Positions 33,839 to 43,572 of a stretch of DNA of 64,000 nt are shown piece after piece. Within the stretch, counting starts at the first letter, position 1, and each line of letters begins with the position of its first letter. Source of the DNA: Mesodorylaimus sp. YZB2_4 (lineage: Eukaryota; Nematoda; Enoplea; Dorylaimida; Dorylaimidae). The notes beneath the pieces were generated by a model that was given only the letters and a program-made list of their open reading frames with translations, was not told where the DNA came from and made no database searches. The translations under genes were made by a program, and so were the position numbers. The stretch spans positions 248,001-312,000 of the forward strand of contig JASANH010000851.1 of assembly GCA_030248295.1 (NCBI GenBank), read 5' to 3'.

Positions 33839-35193
33839 ATGACTCCAAGCACTGGACTCCTTTTATGGATCGCTATTCTCAACAGTTTCTCCAACAGTCG
33901 GCCATCGAAGGCCAGGAGTGGAAATGACGTTCAATCGAGTAAGGTCACATGGAATTGTGAAATCTGCGTATATTTTGATGTTTCTTGGGCCACTTTGAAG
34001 CAAAATCCAGTGTTGCACTAGCCTTGCTACAGTTATGGAAAAAATATTCAGTTTCAGCAACGCTATGTTGCACTCTTTGATCGTGGATTGGGTGCGCAAG
34101 GACTGCTGCAGGCATCCCTGGTAGTTTGGCAGAGGAAGGGAGGGAAGAGAGCATACTCCACAATCTGGTGCGGAAGGCCATCAGGCATGCCAGTGTCACG
34201 GCCTCTATGGATAAGTTGGACCAGTGGAAAGTGGTGGGTCCTGTAACCCTCGTGCCTGGTAGGCCATGGCGAGTGGGAGAGAGTAATCGATACTCTCCCC
34301 TGGCTGGGAGACGTCAACCCCTCGGGTTGATGTTTCAGCCGTAGGTATAGTCGCAAGACTATCCTTTTCTCCCCCCCCCCCTCTCCCTCCCCCCCCCCCC
34401 CTCCCCCCCCCTAGTTTCCACCCCCCGCCTCGGGCCGGCCCCCCCGCGCCCCGCCGGCCCCCCCCCTCCTCTCAGCCACCGCCACCTAGCCCCGCAGCAC
34501 AAGAGCGGGTACCGTCCGCGGTGCGGGCTCGGCCATCGGAGAGGGGGAAGTCTTCCTTCCAAACACGGGGTCGTCGCTTCTTCTGTCGACGGGAGGAATG
34601 TAACCCTCGTGCCTGGTAGGCCTGGCGAGTGAACCCCCCCGGGAGACGTCAACCCCTCGGGTTGATGTTTCAGCCGTAGGTATAGTCGCAAGACTTGCTA
34701 ACTCCAGTCGGAGTTTATGGTCGGCCACCTCCCTCCTACGCCTGCCAGGCTTGGTTAGTCCTGTGAAAGTGAAATTGACACATTAGAATATGTATACAGA
34801 GACAGGCAGACATAGGATGTGAGGCCCAAAACTAACAAGCAACTATTAATTTGTGCAGGGCCAGAATTGGCGAAAGTATTTTGTAGTAGTTGGACGAACG
34901 GAAAAGGGTTTTGGTTGAAACGTGCCGATGGAAGTGTGGAAATGATCAGCGGTGTTTGGACTTGGGACTGTGACACCTGCCTTCCAAATGTCTTAGTCTG
35001 GAATATGGATTGTTCTATTTGCATTCCCAGTCTCAAAGTCGAGAAATCCGATTATGAACGGGCTCTACGGAAATGCATAGTTCGTGGCTACGATTCTGTG
35101 CAGCCCTACCGCGTTGGTTCGTGCTACTGGCCGAGTTTTAAAGTGAACAATTCACATATGCCAGCGGTTCAAAGTAACAGTACATGTAAATAA
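33839..35193 (+). CDS. small secreted cysteine-containing protein, member S3 (intact, 2 exons)
   Basis: Exon 1 (33839-33938) encodes a signal peptide, MTPSTGLLLWIAILNSFSNS, ending in phase 1 at GTAAGG. Exon 2 (34859-35193) starts after TTTGTGCAG in the matching phase and ends at TAA; total 435 nt, 144 residues. The mature part reads VFCSSWTNGKGFWLKRADG, ISGVW, DYERALRKC, GYDSVQP, matching the core of member S1. It carries an extra cysteine-rich segment (CDTCLPNV then CSICIPS), as if a short piece was duplicated in tandem; member S4 has only one such piece. The intron holds a SINE-like insertion (34236-34747). An additional small exon like that of S1 cannot be excluded. A poly(A) signal AATAAA lies at 35280-35285. 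Confidence 0.68.
34236..34747 (+). mobile_element. SINE-like repeat insertion in the S3 intron, two copies around a low-complexity core
   Basis: The unit GTAACCCTCGTGCCTGG, GGGAGACGTCAACCCCTC, GGGTTGATGTTTCAGCC, GTATAGTCGCAAGACT appears at 34236-34360 and again at 34600-34695. Between them lies a C/G-dominated stretch (34369-34490). Paralogous member S4 has GTGGCGGGTCTGTTGGAAG at the same place with no insertion, which gives the empty site. TCCTG flanks both sides (about 34231 and 34747), a possible target duplication. The repeat family also appears at 17341 and, inverted, at 37807-37905. Confidence 0.65.
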
Positions 35194-35279
35194 GGGAAAA
35201 TGTGCCACTTCTTTGGCGCTTTGCAAAGGTTCAGCCGGATTTTTTCGTTGAAACAGGATTGTAGCAAGTTGTGAGTGCA

Positions 35280-35285
35280 AATAAA
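35280..35285 (+). terminator. poly(A) signal of member S3
   Basis: AATAAA lies 87 bases after the stop codon of S3. The same hexamer in the same context (GTGACTGCAAATAAAG-like) follows S4 at 43276-43281. In the broken copy S2 it is mutated to AATAGA. Confidence 0.6.
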
Positions 35286-35699
35286 GGCTTTTGAAAATTA
35301 GTGTTCGAGGTGATAAGCGCGCAATCAAAACATGCCCCGTTGTGCGGGTATATGAGCTGCAGTGGAATAAGAGCACGTGCGAGACATAGGCCTGAATAGA
35401 GCTGAGGCTGGATTTGGCACAGGAAACGTGAAATCTTCTCCAAGTCTCACGCCAGTTGCATAATCAGTGCAGTAGTGGCAGCATAATCAGTTATTGAATA
35501 TCGATGAAACTAACGCATTTGCTGGTCATTCCTGCGACCCTGCATTTTTTGGTTTGAATTAGTGGGCGCTAGGTGACGAGGTTTTCTGGTGCATTGCGCC
35601 GGAATCACAGAAAATGTGATTTGAAACATTAAAATGGGTAAGAATTATGAATGGGGACACATCTGATTATGCCGTGGAGTCTTGAAGCAGTGAACGTGA

Positions 35700-37620
35700 T
35701 TTCGTGTCAAAGGGTCAGAATTGCGTGCGTGTTCATTGAGACACAACGATATGGCATACCCAGCCCGTGTCCCATGAGACCCGGAGTCGAAAGCCCCCGC
35801 CCCATAGGCTTTCCTGGAGGGATGAAGGGCGAGTCACCCACCGCCAGGATGACTGGTTTCACCAGCAAACTGTGACCCACGCCTTTGACAGCTAATCCAG
35901 CGAGGTGGCCTGATTTCTTTCACGCATGATCAGAGGTGTGCATGCAGAACCTAAATGCAGCCTGTTTTTCCTGACTTTGGCTGAAAAGTTCCAATTTCCC
36001 TTGACTTTTCCAGCCTTGTATGAACCCTAGGCAGCATAGCTTCCTGCCGACAGGTGTCAGCACACTAAATGCATACCAGAGCACAGCAAATCAAGTGTTT
36101 TCGTGTGGGTCGCGCCACCTTTTGAAGAGTTCCAGAGGTGCGGGCTCGAATCTTACTCAGGGCTAAAGTTTTTGTTTCAATTTCTGACTTGTAATTCTCA
36201 CAATGTGCTCCTATCCCAAGTATCTGTAAAACAGTGATAGCCAACTTGGTTTCGGATGTACCAGACACTTTGTAGTTTCATTTCATGAATTTTAACACGC
36301 GGGAACTTGTGGTCTTCGATTCGTAAGCCGGGGGTTTACTCAAACACATGCTCAAGAGGTCTGAACTTTGTCTTTGAAGTGCAGTAAATCGAAGTTACCT
36401 AAACAACGTTCAATAAGTAAGCAAAACATTGGTGCAAACAAAGTTAGAGTGAAATAATACCCACAAACTGGAATTTTCGATATGTCAGAGGCCGTTTGTC
36501 AGATCACAACCTGAGTCACACGGATCCTATGTAAATGCCACTGTATACAACCCGAATTTTTAACACACAAAAGAACTGATTGAGGAGGCAGAAAGTGATC
36601 AAACGGCTATCGATTTATCGATGATAAGCAGATCATCTGATCAGATCTGCTAGTACTGACTGAACGATGGTGATTGACGATGGTGGTGTTTGCTTTCGTG
36701 AAATGTGAGCTTTCCTAAACATATTTTTGGGAATTGAAAATTCGGATTATAATCTCGCAGTCAGGGTCAACCCTCTGACATCTGATATTAAAAGTAACTA
36801 GAAGCTGCCGGACATGATGTTCCCACTGGACAATTATGCAATCACTGGATTAATGACTCGACACCCCCACTGGACAAAACACAGACAGCATGGCCACAGC
36901 ACCTTGCAAGACCAGAATTTGAGGTTTTGATGAGTTTGAGGAGGGAGTGTGGAAAGTTTTGAGGAAGTTTTAACGCTAACAAATGACTTTGCTATACAAA
37001 CTGACACATATAGTACATTTTCTCACTAGCGTACCCTCATCCCCAACCATTTCATCATTATGCTCAAGAAAACAGACGTGAACGCATCAAACTCACGATC
37101 AGCAGGGATAGGTCAGGATCCCTTTTTCGGGGATCTAGATTCTTTGCATTTTTCTGTGTTTTGGCGATAAGCCTTTCTTCCTCACTAAAAGCACACTTGA
37201 CATCCAGGCTCCTGGCTGAGTCATCCAGGTTTCAATCAATATGTGTAAGCTGAACTTAATGAGTACATTTGCAGTTTCGATACACTTCCAGCATGGTGAG
37301 CCTGGGCTAACAAAATCAGTGTCGCTATTCTTATCGATTTGAGTTGCTGTTGCCTCTTCATCGCCACTGCTGTAAGCCTCTCGCTCAGCGCACCTACTGC
37401 AAGAAAAGTCAGCAATTCTGCTTGACAATGGAATTAAAAAGTTTTTCCAATCGCTTTAGATTTCAAAGACAGCGTTTTGGCATAAGAAGGATATTGTGGA
37501 GCTATTGGACTCCTGACTGGTTTATTTGCAATGATACTACCTACATTCGGCGCTTTTGCCGTTCGATCCCCAGAAGCTGAAGGGGTAGCTGAAGTCTAAT
37601 ATCAGCCACCTGACTAACGA
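35700..37620. repeat. segmental duplication, copy 1 (partner 46890-49920)
   Basis: Long stretches align in the same order with 46890-49920. Examples are ATATGGCATACCCAGCC, GGTGCGGG(T/C)TCGAATCTTACTCA, ACGGATCCTATGTAAATGCC, TAGAAGCTGCCGGACATGATG, GGTTTCAATCAATATGTG and TGGAGCTATTGGACTCCTGAC. Identity looks above 85 percent over about 1.5 kb. Copy 1 lacks about 850 bp (candidate exons at 48147-48591) and about 340 bp (49296-49640) that are present in copy 2. A minus-strand frame at 37135-37428 is partly conserved in copy 2 (48977-49267). A tRNA-like T-arm lies at 36131. Confidence 0.8.
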
Positions 37621-37806
37621 TAAGCCTAAGCCTAGTACCAGCCTGAGCTAACCTATGCGACCAAACAGCAAAAGTGCCTTGCTTTCTAGTGTCGGGCCAT
37701 TAGTACCTCGTGCTGGCCACCTTTCTAGCATTCACACGTTTTGATTTTTGAGGAGATTCCAGAAATTTCTTGTAATTTGAGTAGGTTTTGAGGAGCACCT
37801 TGGAAT

Positions 37807-37910
37807 TTGAAGCAGGCAAGTCTTGCGACTATATCTACGGCTGAAACATCAACACGAGAGGTTGGGGAGCGTCAGAATCCCACTGGCCCTGGCACGAGGG
37901 TTACACAGGC
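37807..37910 (-). repeat. inverted copy of the GTTTCAGCC / CGCAAGACT short repeat
   Basis: AAGTCTTGCGACTATATCTACGG and GGCTGAAACATCAAC are the reverse complement of the repeat right end at 34330-34360; GGCACGAGGGTTACA at 37889 matches its left end. Confidence 0.6.
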
Positions 37911-38049
37911 GGCCACATTCTCTCCTCGCCTACCAGGCATGGCTGCACTGTTTACTGCACAGTATCCACCCTGGGTACTTGCTTTTCCAACCATTCGAAC
38001 TGAATGGGTTGACAGCGGTGGCTAGTGTCATTCTTTTAACTCACTGAAG

Positions 38050-38112
38050 AAATCATACGTCAGGGTTCGAACCCGAGACCCCCCCGATCGGCGCTCCAGC
38101 TAAACCAATGTC
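38050..38112 (-). repeat. tRNA-like SINE head fragment
   Basis: On the minus strand TTGGTTTAGCTGGAGCG (D-arm and box A-like) is followed by CTCGGGTTCGAACCCTGA (T-arm and box B). There is no complete acceptor stem, so it is read as a SINE head or tRNA pseudogene. Confidence 0.45.
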
Positions 38113-38434
38113 AGGGGTTTCCCTTCTTGTCCCTGGGATCTCATAAAAAAGACCCTGCCCCTAATCGTGAGATAATCATGAGTGAAAATGGGATTGCTTA
38201 TTTTTTGGATAAAAGTTAAAAAGTCTTCATAAAAAACTAACTTTTAAAAATGGCGGGAAAACTCCATAAATTCTCCAATGCGCATGCAGCCCTTGCCTGC
38301 ACAGAAAAATCTCATATTTAGCAGAGCTCTGCAGCTGTCACTGCCGGGGACACAAAACATAAACGTCTGCTCCCTGGAGTGCGTGTCAGTGAGGGGCAGA
38401 AACTGGACTTGCGTTCGCCCATAGGGTTGAGTGG

Positions 38435-38815
38435 CCAGGGCAGTGGCCTAGCGGGTTAAGGCGTCTGCCCTCACGCTTACAGGGAGGGTTCGACTCCCGC
38501 CAGGCTAAAAACGTGATTGTTAAATATGTGTTCCTTATCCGTCGAGTGAGCTGTATGTGCTTGGGTCTGGAAAAAGTAGGACATGACGTGAGCAGTCGTC
38601 CCCATCAGAGCCCTAAGTATCGGTGGGGTGGGTACCAGCGGCCACTCAGTCGTGTCTACACTGCAAAAATCTAAATCCGAGTCGAAAAGCAAGCTGAAAG
38701 ATCCACCTATGCCTTGTGCAGATTGACATTGCCGCTTGGCCATGACTGGTCTGCAGTAATCATAGGTTGGGGCTCCAATCCTGACGCTTAGCCCCATTCA
38801 TTCTTTATTCATTGA
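38435..38815 (+). mobile_element. tRNA-derived SINE, second full-length-like copy
   Basis: The head GTGGCCTAGCGGGTTAAGG and GGAGGGTTCGACTCCC matches that at 21961-22022. The body ACGTGATTGTTAAATATG, GAGTGAGCTGTATG and GGACATGAC also aligns with that copy. The right end is uncertain. It belongs to the same family as the fragments at 19650 and 21958. Confidence 0.65.
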
Positions 38816-38889
38816 TCAAACACTTGACAGTGCACTCGAGGACCAAGAAACACGAATTTGAAAACATAAGTCAAATAGACGTCATATTA

Positions 38890-39010
38890 CGCAAAATAAT
38901 GCCTAAGTTCTAATATGAGTGCGAAACCATGAATAAATTCCCCACGCAATGTCCAAAGGCACATCATTCCATAATGTAGTTGAAGAATGAATAAAACTCC
39001 TCTTATATCC
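38890..39010 (-). pseudogene. LINE reverse transcriptase C-terminal fragment
   Basis: The minus frame SGYKRSFIHSSTTLWNDVPLD matches the usual last segment of jockey/CR1-type LINE proteins (S-F-x-x-x-[AS]-x-x-x-WN-x-[LV]P) and resembles FILWNSIPQNF of the LINE at 31369. Only this tail remains; it abuts the low-complexity region starting near 39013. Confidence 0.55.
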
Positions 39011-39012
39011 CG

Positions 39013-39250
39013 AAGGTGGTCCGGGGCACGAAAGGGGGGCACCCCCCCCCCCTTCTCCCCCCCCTTCCCCCCTTAAAAAAAAACCCTTCCCAAACCCAGA
39101 CCGCGCCCAAAAAGCCCAAAAATTAAAAAAAAAATTTTTCCCCCCCCCTCTCGAACACACGAAACACGAGACACGAAAAAAACAAAAAAAAAAAACAAAA
39201 AAAAAAAAAGAAAAAAAAAACCTTTTTTCGAGAGAACAAAAAAAAGGAAA
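39013..39250. other. low-complexity homopolymer tract, probable assembly or read artefact
   Basis: The sequence passes abruptly into runs of C (39042-39064), A and T (39075-39225), unlike anything nearby. It sits where a duplicated unit begins (see the flank repeats at 39400 and 41106). It looks like low-quality consensus at a collapsed repeat rather than real sequence. Confidence 0.55.
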
Positions 39251-39399
39251 AAAGCAAATAACATATCCCACTCCTAAAATTTTGTACATTTTTGTTAATT
39301 TCTTGTCGAGTTATGCACGACCAAAATTATCCGCTCAACATCCCGCGTCTGTGTGGCTGGGCTAAACAGGCAACTACTGTGCCTGTTAATTGACACCAA

Positions 39400-39605
39400 T
39401 AGTTTTGCACCGTTTTATAGTTGCTCTTTCTCTAGATTCATCAATGATTTGTGCACATTAATTTACATTCCCGGTTATTCTAGTGTCTGTCAGTGTAGTT
39501 TTTCCTGTTTCGCTTCTAGCTACAGCTGGCGAAACAAAAGCTCTCAACGAACTCTGTAGGTTCCAAGGTCGATAATTGTGGCCGTGACTTTCTTGTGTTG
39601 ACTGA
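39400..39605 (+). repeat. direct copy of the lectin/PAN 3' flank, placed upstream of copy B
   Basis: This segment (ATTTGTGCA, TTCTAGTG, TAGCTACAGCTGGCGAAAC, CTCAACGAACT, AAGGTCGATAA, GACTTTCTTGTGTT) aligns in order with the real 3' flank of copy B at 41106-41310. A 3' flank without its gene points to a lost or collapsed tandem copy. Confidence 0.7.
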
Positions 39606-39872
39606 ACGTACCCGGAAAAGACAATCGACATACTGTGTCCTTAGCTTTGGGCGTGAGTCCAGTCCCGAGCCATGAGTAGCAGGGATCAGTCGACGCGAGT
39701 CATTGGAAAAGTGGTTGCCAATAGTCGCCTATTGTGGCGCCCACCTAAGCCCTTCAATGCAACCATGGCGGTCGCCCACCATCTCTGTGTGGGGCCGGTA
39801 TTTACAAAGGGACCAGGGGGACACGATCAGAGCAACACCTCGGAGCTAGTTGGTAAATGTGATCCTCGAGCC

Positions 39873-41097
39873 ATGCTCTCCTCACCATTCCTGCTGATAA
39901 CACTGGTCTTAACTGGTCTCTCTGCAGCGTTCGATATTCAAAGTGAGGAAGTCGCTATGCTTGAGCCAATCGCAACACATACTGTATTTTCATGCTGTAG
40001 GTTGGGGCAAGCAAGGTTTGCGAGAGACCTGCGCGCAAGTGGATGGCCTGCTTGATGGTAGTCGTTGTTATTTTATCGGCGACCCTGGCCCGAATGGCAC
40101 CGATTGGGATGGTGCGTGGAGTGTGTGCCGCGGTTACGGGGCTGTCCTCGCCCAAATGCACACACAAAATGAAATGAACGTTATTAAGAGCGTGATGACG
40201 GTGAGTTTGCATCATTTGGTAGGCGGGTGTGAAAATGTGCGCGACTAACCGAAGTCAGTGGAGCAAACCAGTCTGCGAGTCTTGCCACTCCTGCCTGCCT
40301 GCAATACCTGAGAGAGTTTGGAAGTTGCGTTCGTTGGCCGCTCGATACGACCCTCGTCAGGGCGAAGAAAAACCTGTCGGGTCCTACGACTAGGAGGCCT
40401 GCCTTAGGAATTTGTGGGACCACTTGTTCCCCGCGACATCTTCTCTAATGTGGGGTTACCGCCTGTCACTGCACATCAGCGTCTACATTTCGCTTGCCAG
40501 GCATATGCAGCGTTGAACAAGACATCGCCAGGTGTCAGCCTGGCTTACCGCTCTTTGTTGGCGCTGCGCGACAATGTTGCATCGAGACCACCCTCGACAA
40601 TTACCAATACAACGTTCTGGTATGACAGCGAAACACAATATGATCCTAATCTGCTCGGGGCGAGCACGAAAGCTAAATACTTCGCTACGTGGGATTACTT
40701 ACATGCGGCAGCACCCCGCTGCATAAGCTCTAACGGGTCAGACGACCCGTGTTATGGTTTCCAGTGGTACCCGATTTGTCAAGCAAGCAGTAAGTCATCC
40801 ATTTTTGTTTAAGAATAAAATATTTTGCTTTAATTTTTAGCCTGCAACGACAATTACACGCTGACCAACAAGTGCATGACGGAGACGCCCATTCTGACCA
40901 ACCCGGCCACCATCCCTCAAGACTGCGCTGACATGTGCAGCAAGCTGAGTTGGTGCAGGAGTTTCAATTTCGTACAGGTTCCAAACAGTTGCAATTATCG
41001 ATGCGAATTGTTCACTTGGTCGGTTAAGGATCCTGACAAAACTGGCAATTCAACCAGTGCCAGTCCCGCATGCCAACATTACAACTACAGACCATAG
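39873..41097 (+). CDS. secreted C-type-lectin-like / PAN-apple protein, copy B (4 exons)
   Basis: Exons 39873-39942, 40001-40200, 40501-40789, 40841-41097; the sum is 816 nt, giving 271 residues. Residues 1-20 are a signal peptide (MLSSPFLLITLVLTGLSA). The lectin-like part (about 24-186) has RCYFIGD, WDGAWSVCRGYGAVLAQM, TTFWYDSETQ and W-Y-P-I-C; the PAN/apple part (187-271) has DMCSKLSWCRSFNFV. Exon boundaries and phases equal those of copy A (23629), and exon 2 ends in the same 15 codons, showing recent duplication or conversion. Differences cluster in exon 3 (WDYLHAAAPRC against KDGDKAVPPRC), where the lectin long loop should be. Intron 3 (51 bp) contains a stop here, unlike copy A. Likely secreted; ligand unknown. 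Confidence 0.8.
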
Positions 41098-42423
41098 ACT
41101 CCAATACTTGTGCACTGTTTTTGTAGCTGTTTTCAAGATTGATCAATAATTTGTGCAAAGTGATTCACGATCCCGATGATTCTAGTGACTGTGAATGCAG
41201 ACTTTCCCGTTTTACTGCTAGTAGCTACAGCTGGCGAAACGGAAGCCCTCAACGAACTGTGTAGTTTTCAAGGTCGATAACTGTGTCAAGGTAGACTTTC
41301 TTGTGTTCGGGTGGGACAATCGCCTTTTGCCCAGGAGGACGTGCCAGCAATAATCTAGAGCATTTTCAACCGTATTTTCTATAGTGCACTTGGGAATGAC
41401 GCAGCAGCTGCGAGAAAGGCGAGTGAATCTGGACTGCCATCGCGAACATGATGATCAAATACGAACTCCTTCTGTTGGTCTGGCTCATATGCACATATTC
41501 AACAATCAAAAAGTGTTTTCAGGTGACAACTCACTTTTTCACTTTTCTCAGCATGCCAGCAGAATTACTTGACAAGGTGTTTCTAGTTGCTGATTAGGTG
41601 CCATCTAGTTTTCTGTATGGGCTTGTTCAGTTTATGGCAGCCAGCGGACTCCAGTCTCCACGCCACCACGATCAGGGTGTACCAGGCCGAAATCTGCGAG
41701 GAAGGGGGTGCGAACAAGTTTCCACGCGTGTGAGATATCGATTGCCATGCGAAAAAGTGTCCGAACTCGAACATTGCGTGTGCTTGTTATTCTGTTAGCC
41801 GTGCAATCATTTCCATCACCAAATTAGCTTCCCTGCTAAAGTGCCTGACAACAATGCAAGGTGCAGTGATTTAGCTTACGATTAGACTTTCAAACAACTG
41901 TAGTCATGCATGCTGGAGGTTTTGGGCTGAAAATTATCACGTTTTGTGCATACACGCTTACGATTTGAGAAATGTGGCTTTAGAGCGACAAGTGACGATG
42001 TAGAGAAGAGCGAAATGACGGGTGATAATGTTGTGAAAAAATACCAGTGATATTGTGTTTCTAATCCCTCCGTTTAAGAAAAAGTGGTAGCAAAAAACAA
42101 AGTGATTTAGGAAAAGGCAAGAGTGGAAACACAACGTATTATTTTGCAATGACTAGGTTCAAATAAAAACATCAAATAATGGTGTCAGCATATTTACTCG
42201 CTCGACCCCAACAGAAACCATGTTTTTCATCATGTTATCATGTTTTTTATGCCATATTTTGCTTGCTGCTTCACCCGTTGGCTTCTCCAGTCGCGTTATT
42301 TTTGGTTTCTCCTGATTATGTTGACCACAATCAGACTAAGTAGTGGTGGCAGCATTAGCAGTCACAGTCGACTCTGACCACCAGCATAGTCCCCGCTCGC
42401 ACTTTCTCGACTGCTTGTTCCAA
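41098..42423. other. 3' flank of lectin/PAN copy B and 5' flank of member S4
   Basis: From 41590 the sequence (GGTGCCATCTAGTTTT, GCCAGCGGACTCCAGTCTC, ATGCGAAAAAGTG, TTATTCTGTTAGCCGTG) aligns with 32880-33020, the region upstream of member S3. It therefore belongs to the duplicated unit. No gene is supported. Confidence 0.55.
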
Positions 42424-43202
42424 ATGACTCCAAGCACTGCATTCCTTCTGTATCTCGTTTTTTTAACAGTTTTTCCAACAGTCTGCCATTGGAGGCCAAG
42501 AATGGAAATGACGTTCAATCGGGTAAGGGCAGAAGGCAATTGTAGTTCCTGGTTCATTTTTCATGTTTGTCAGACCTGCTTGAAGCAAAATCCAATGCTG
42601 CACTTTTTGACGGTTGTGGTTGTGGATTGGGTGTGCCAGATCTGCACAGGTGTCCCTGGGAGTTTTGCAGAGAAAGGGAGAAAATAAAGAGCATATTCCG
42701 CAACCTGGTGTGGCCACCAGGCTGTGTGATTCATGGCATGGTTAGTGTAGTGGGTTTTGAGGAAAAATGAGACCACTCTAAAGTGGCGGGTCTGTTGGAA
42801 GCGAAATTGACACTTGACAGGGCGCACCAGAATATGCGAAATGAGACAGGCAAATACTGTATATCGAATTGTGGATTCTTGTTTTTGTGGCCAAAAACAG
42901 ACAAACATTTGTTTTGTGCAGGGGCAGCATTGGTCAGAATATTTTGCTCTCGCGCGAAGAAGATAAAATTCGAGTGGGATTGTTTGACAAGTGACGATGG
43001 AAGTGTGGAAACGATCAGCGGTGTTTGGAGTTCGGGTTGTTCCAACTGCATTCCCAAACTCAAGGTGGAGAAACCCGATTATGACCTGGCTTTTCAGAAA
43101 TGTAAAGCTCGTGGGTATGGAGCTGCGCAACCACACCGCGATGGGTCCTGCCGCTGGCCATTTTCTGAAGTACACAATAGGGGTGTGATTGGGTTGAAGT
43201 GA
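42424..43202 (+). pseudogene. small secreted-protein family, member S4, frame disrupted
   Basis: A signal exon (42424-42522, MTPSTAFLLYLVFLTVF) and a last exon (42922-43202; IFCSRAKK, DGSVETISGVW, CSNCIPKLKVEKPDYDLAF, GYGAAQP) match member S3. The first exon has lost one base relative to S3 (28 against 29 bases between CTCC and AACAG), so it now ends in phase 0 while the last exon needs phase 1, and splicing would run into a stop. Either the copy is a pseudogene, an unseen middle exon corrects the frame, or the base is missing through sequencing error. The last exon itself is undamaged (93 codons), which argues for recent loss. AATAAA lies at 43276-43281. Confidence 0.6.
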
Positions 43203-43572
43203 TATTCCTGTAAATGAGGTAAATTTCAGCAGAATTTTGTCTGTTCAAACAGGATTGAAGCAAGTTGTGACTGCAAATAAAGCCTTTTGAAAATCAGTGT
43301 TCATGGTGATCAGCATGCAATTGAAACATGGCCTATTTATGAGCTGCAGTGGAATCATAACACATGCAAGACACAGGCCTGAATAGAACTGAAGCTGGTT
43401 TGGAAAAACACGAAATCAGGGTCACTGCTGCATGATCACCCGCATAATCAAATGTGTCTCGATGAATTGTTCTGACCCTTTGTAATGTTCCAAATCAGCT
43501 TTCTGGTGATCCCTGCATAGTGCTGTATGAATTAGTGGGCAGCAGGACAAAACTGCTAACTGCACGAATCCC

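Noticed and set aside
38903-39289. Phe-rich 128-codon frame
   Set aside because: It is a translation of the A/T/C homopolymer tract; only the LINE-like tail at 38890-39010 is meaningful.
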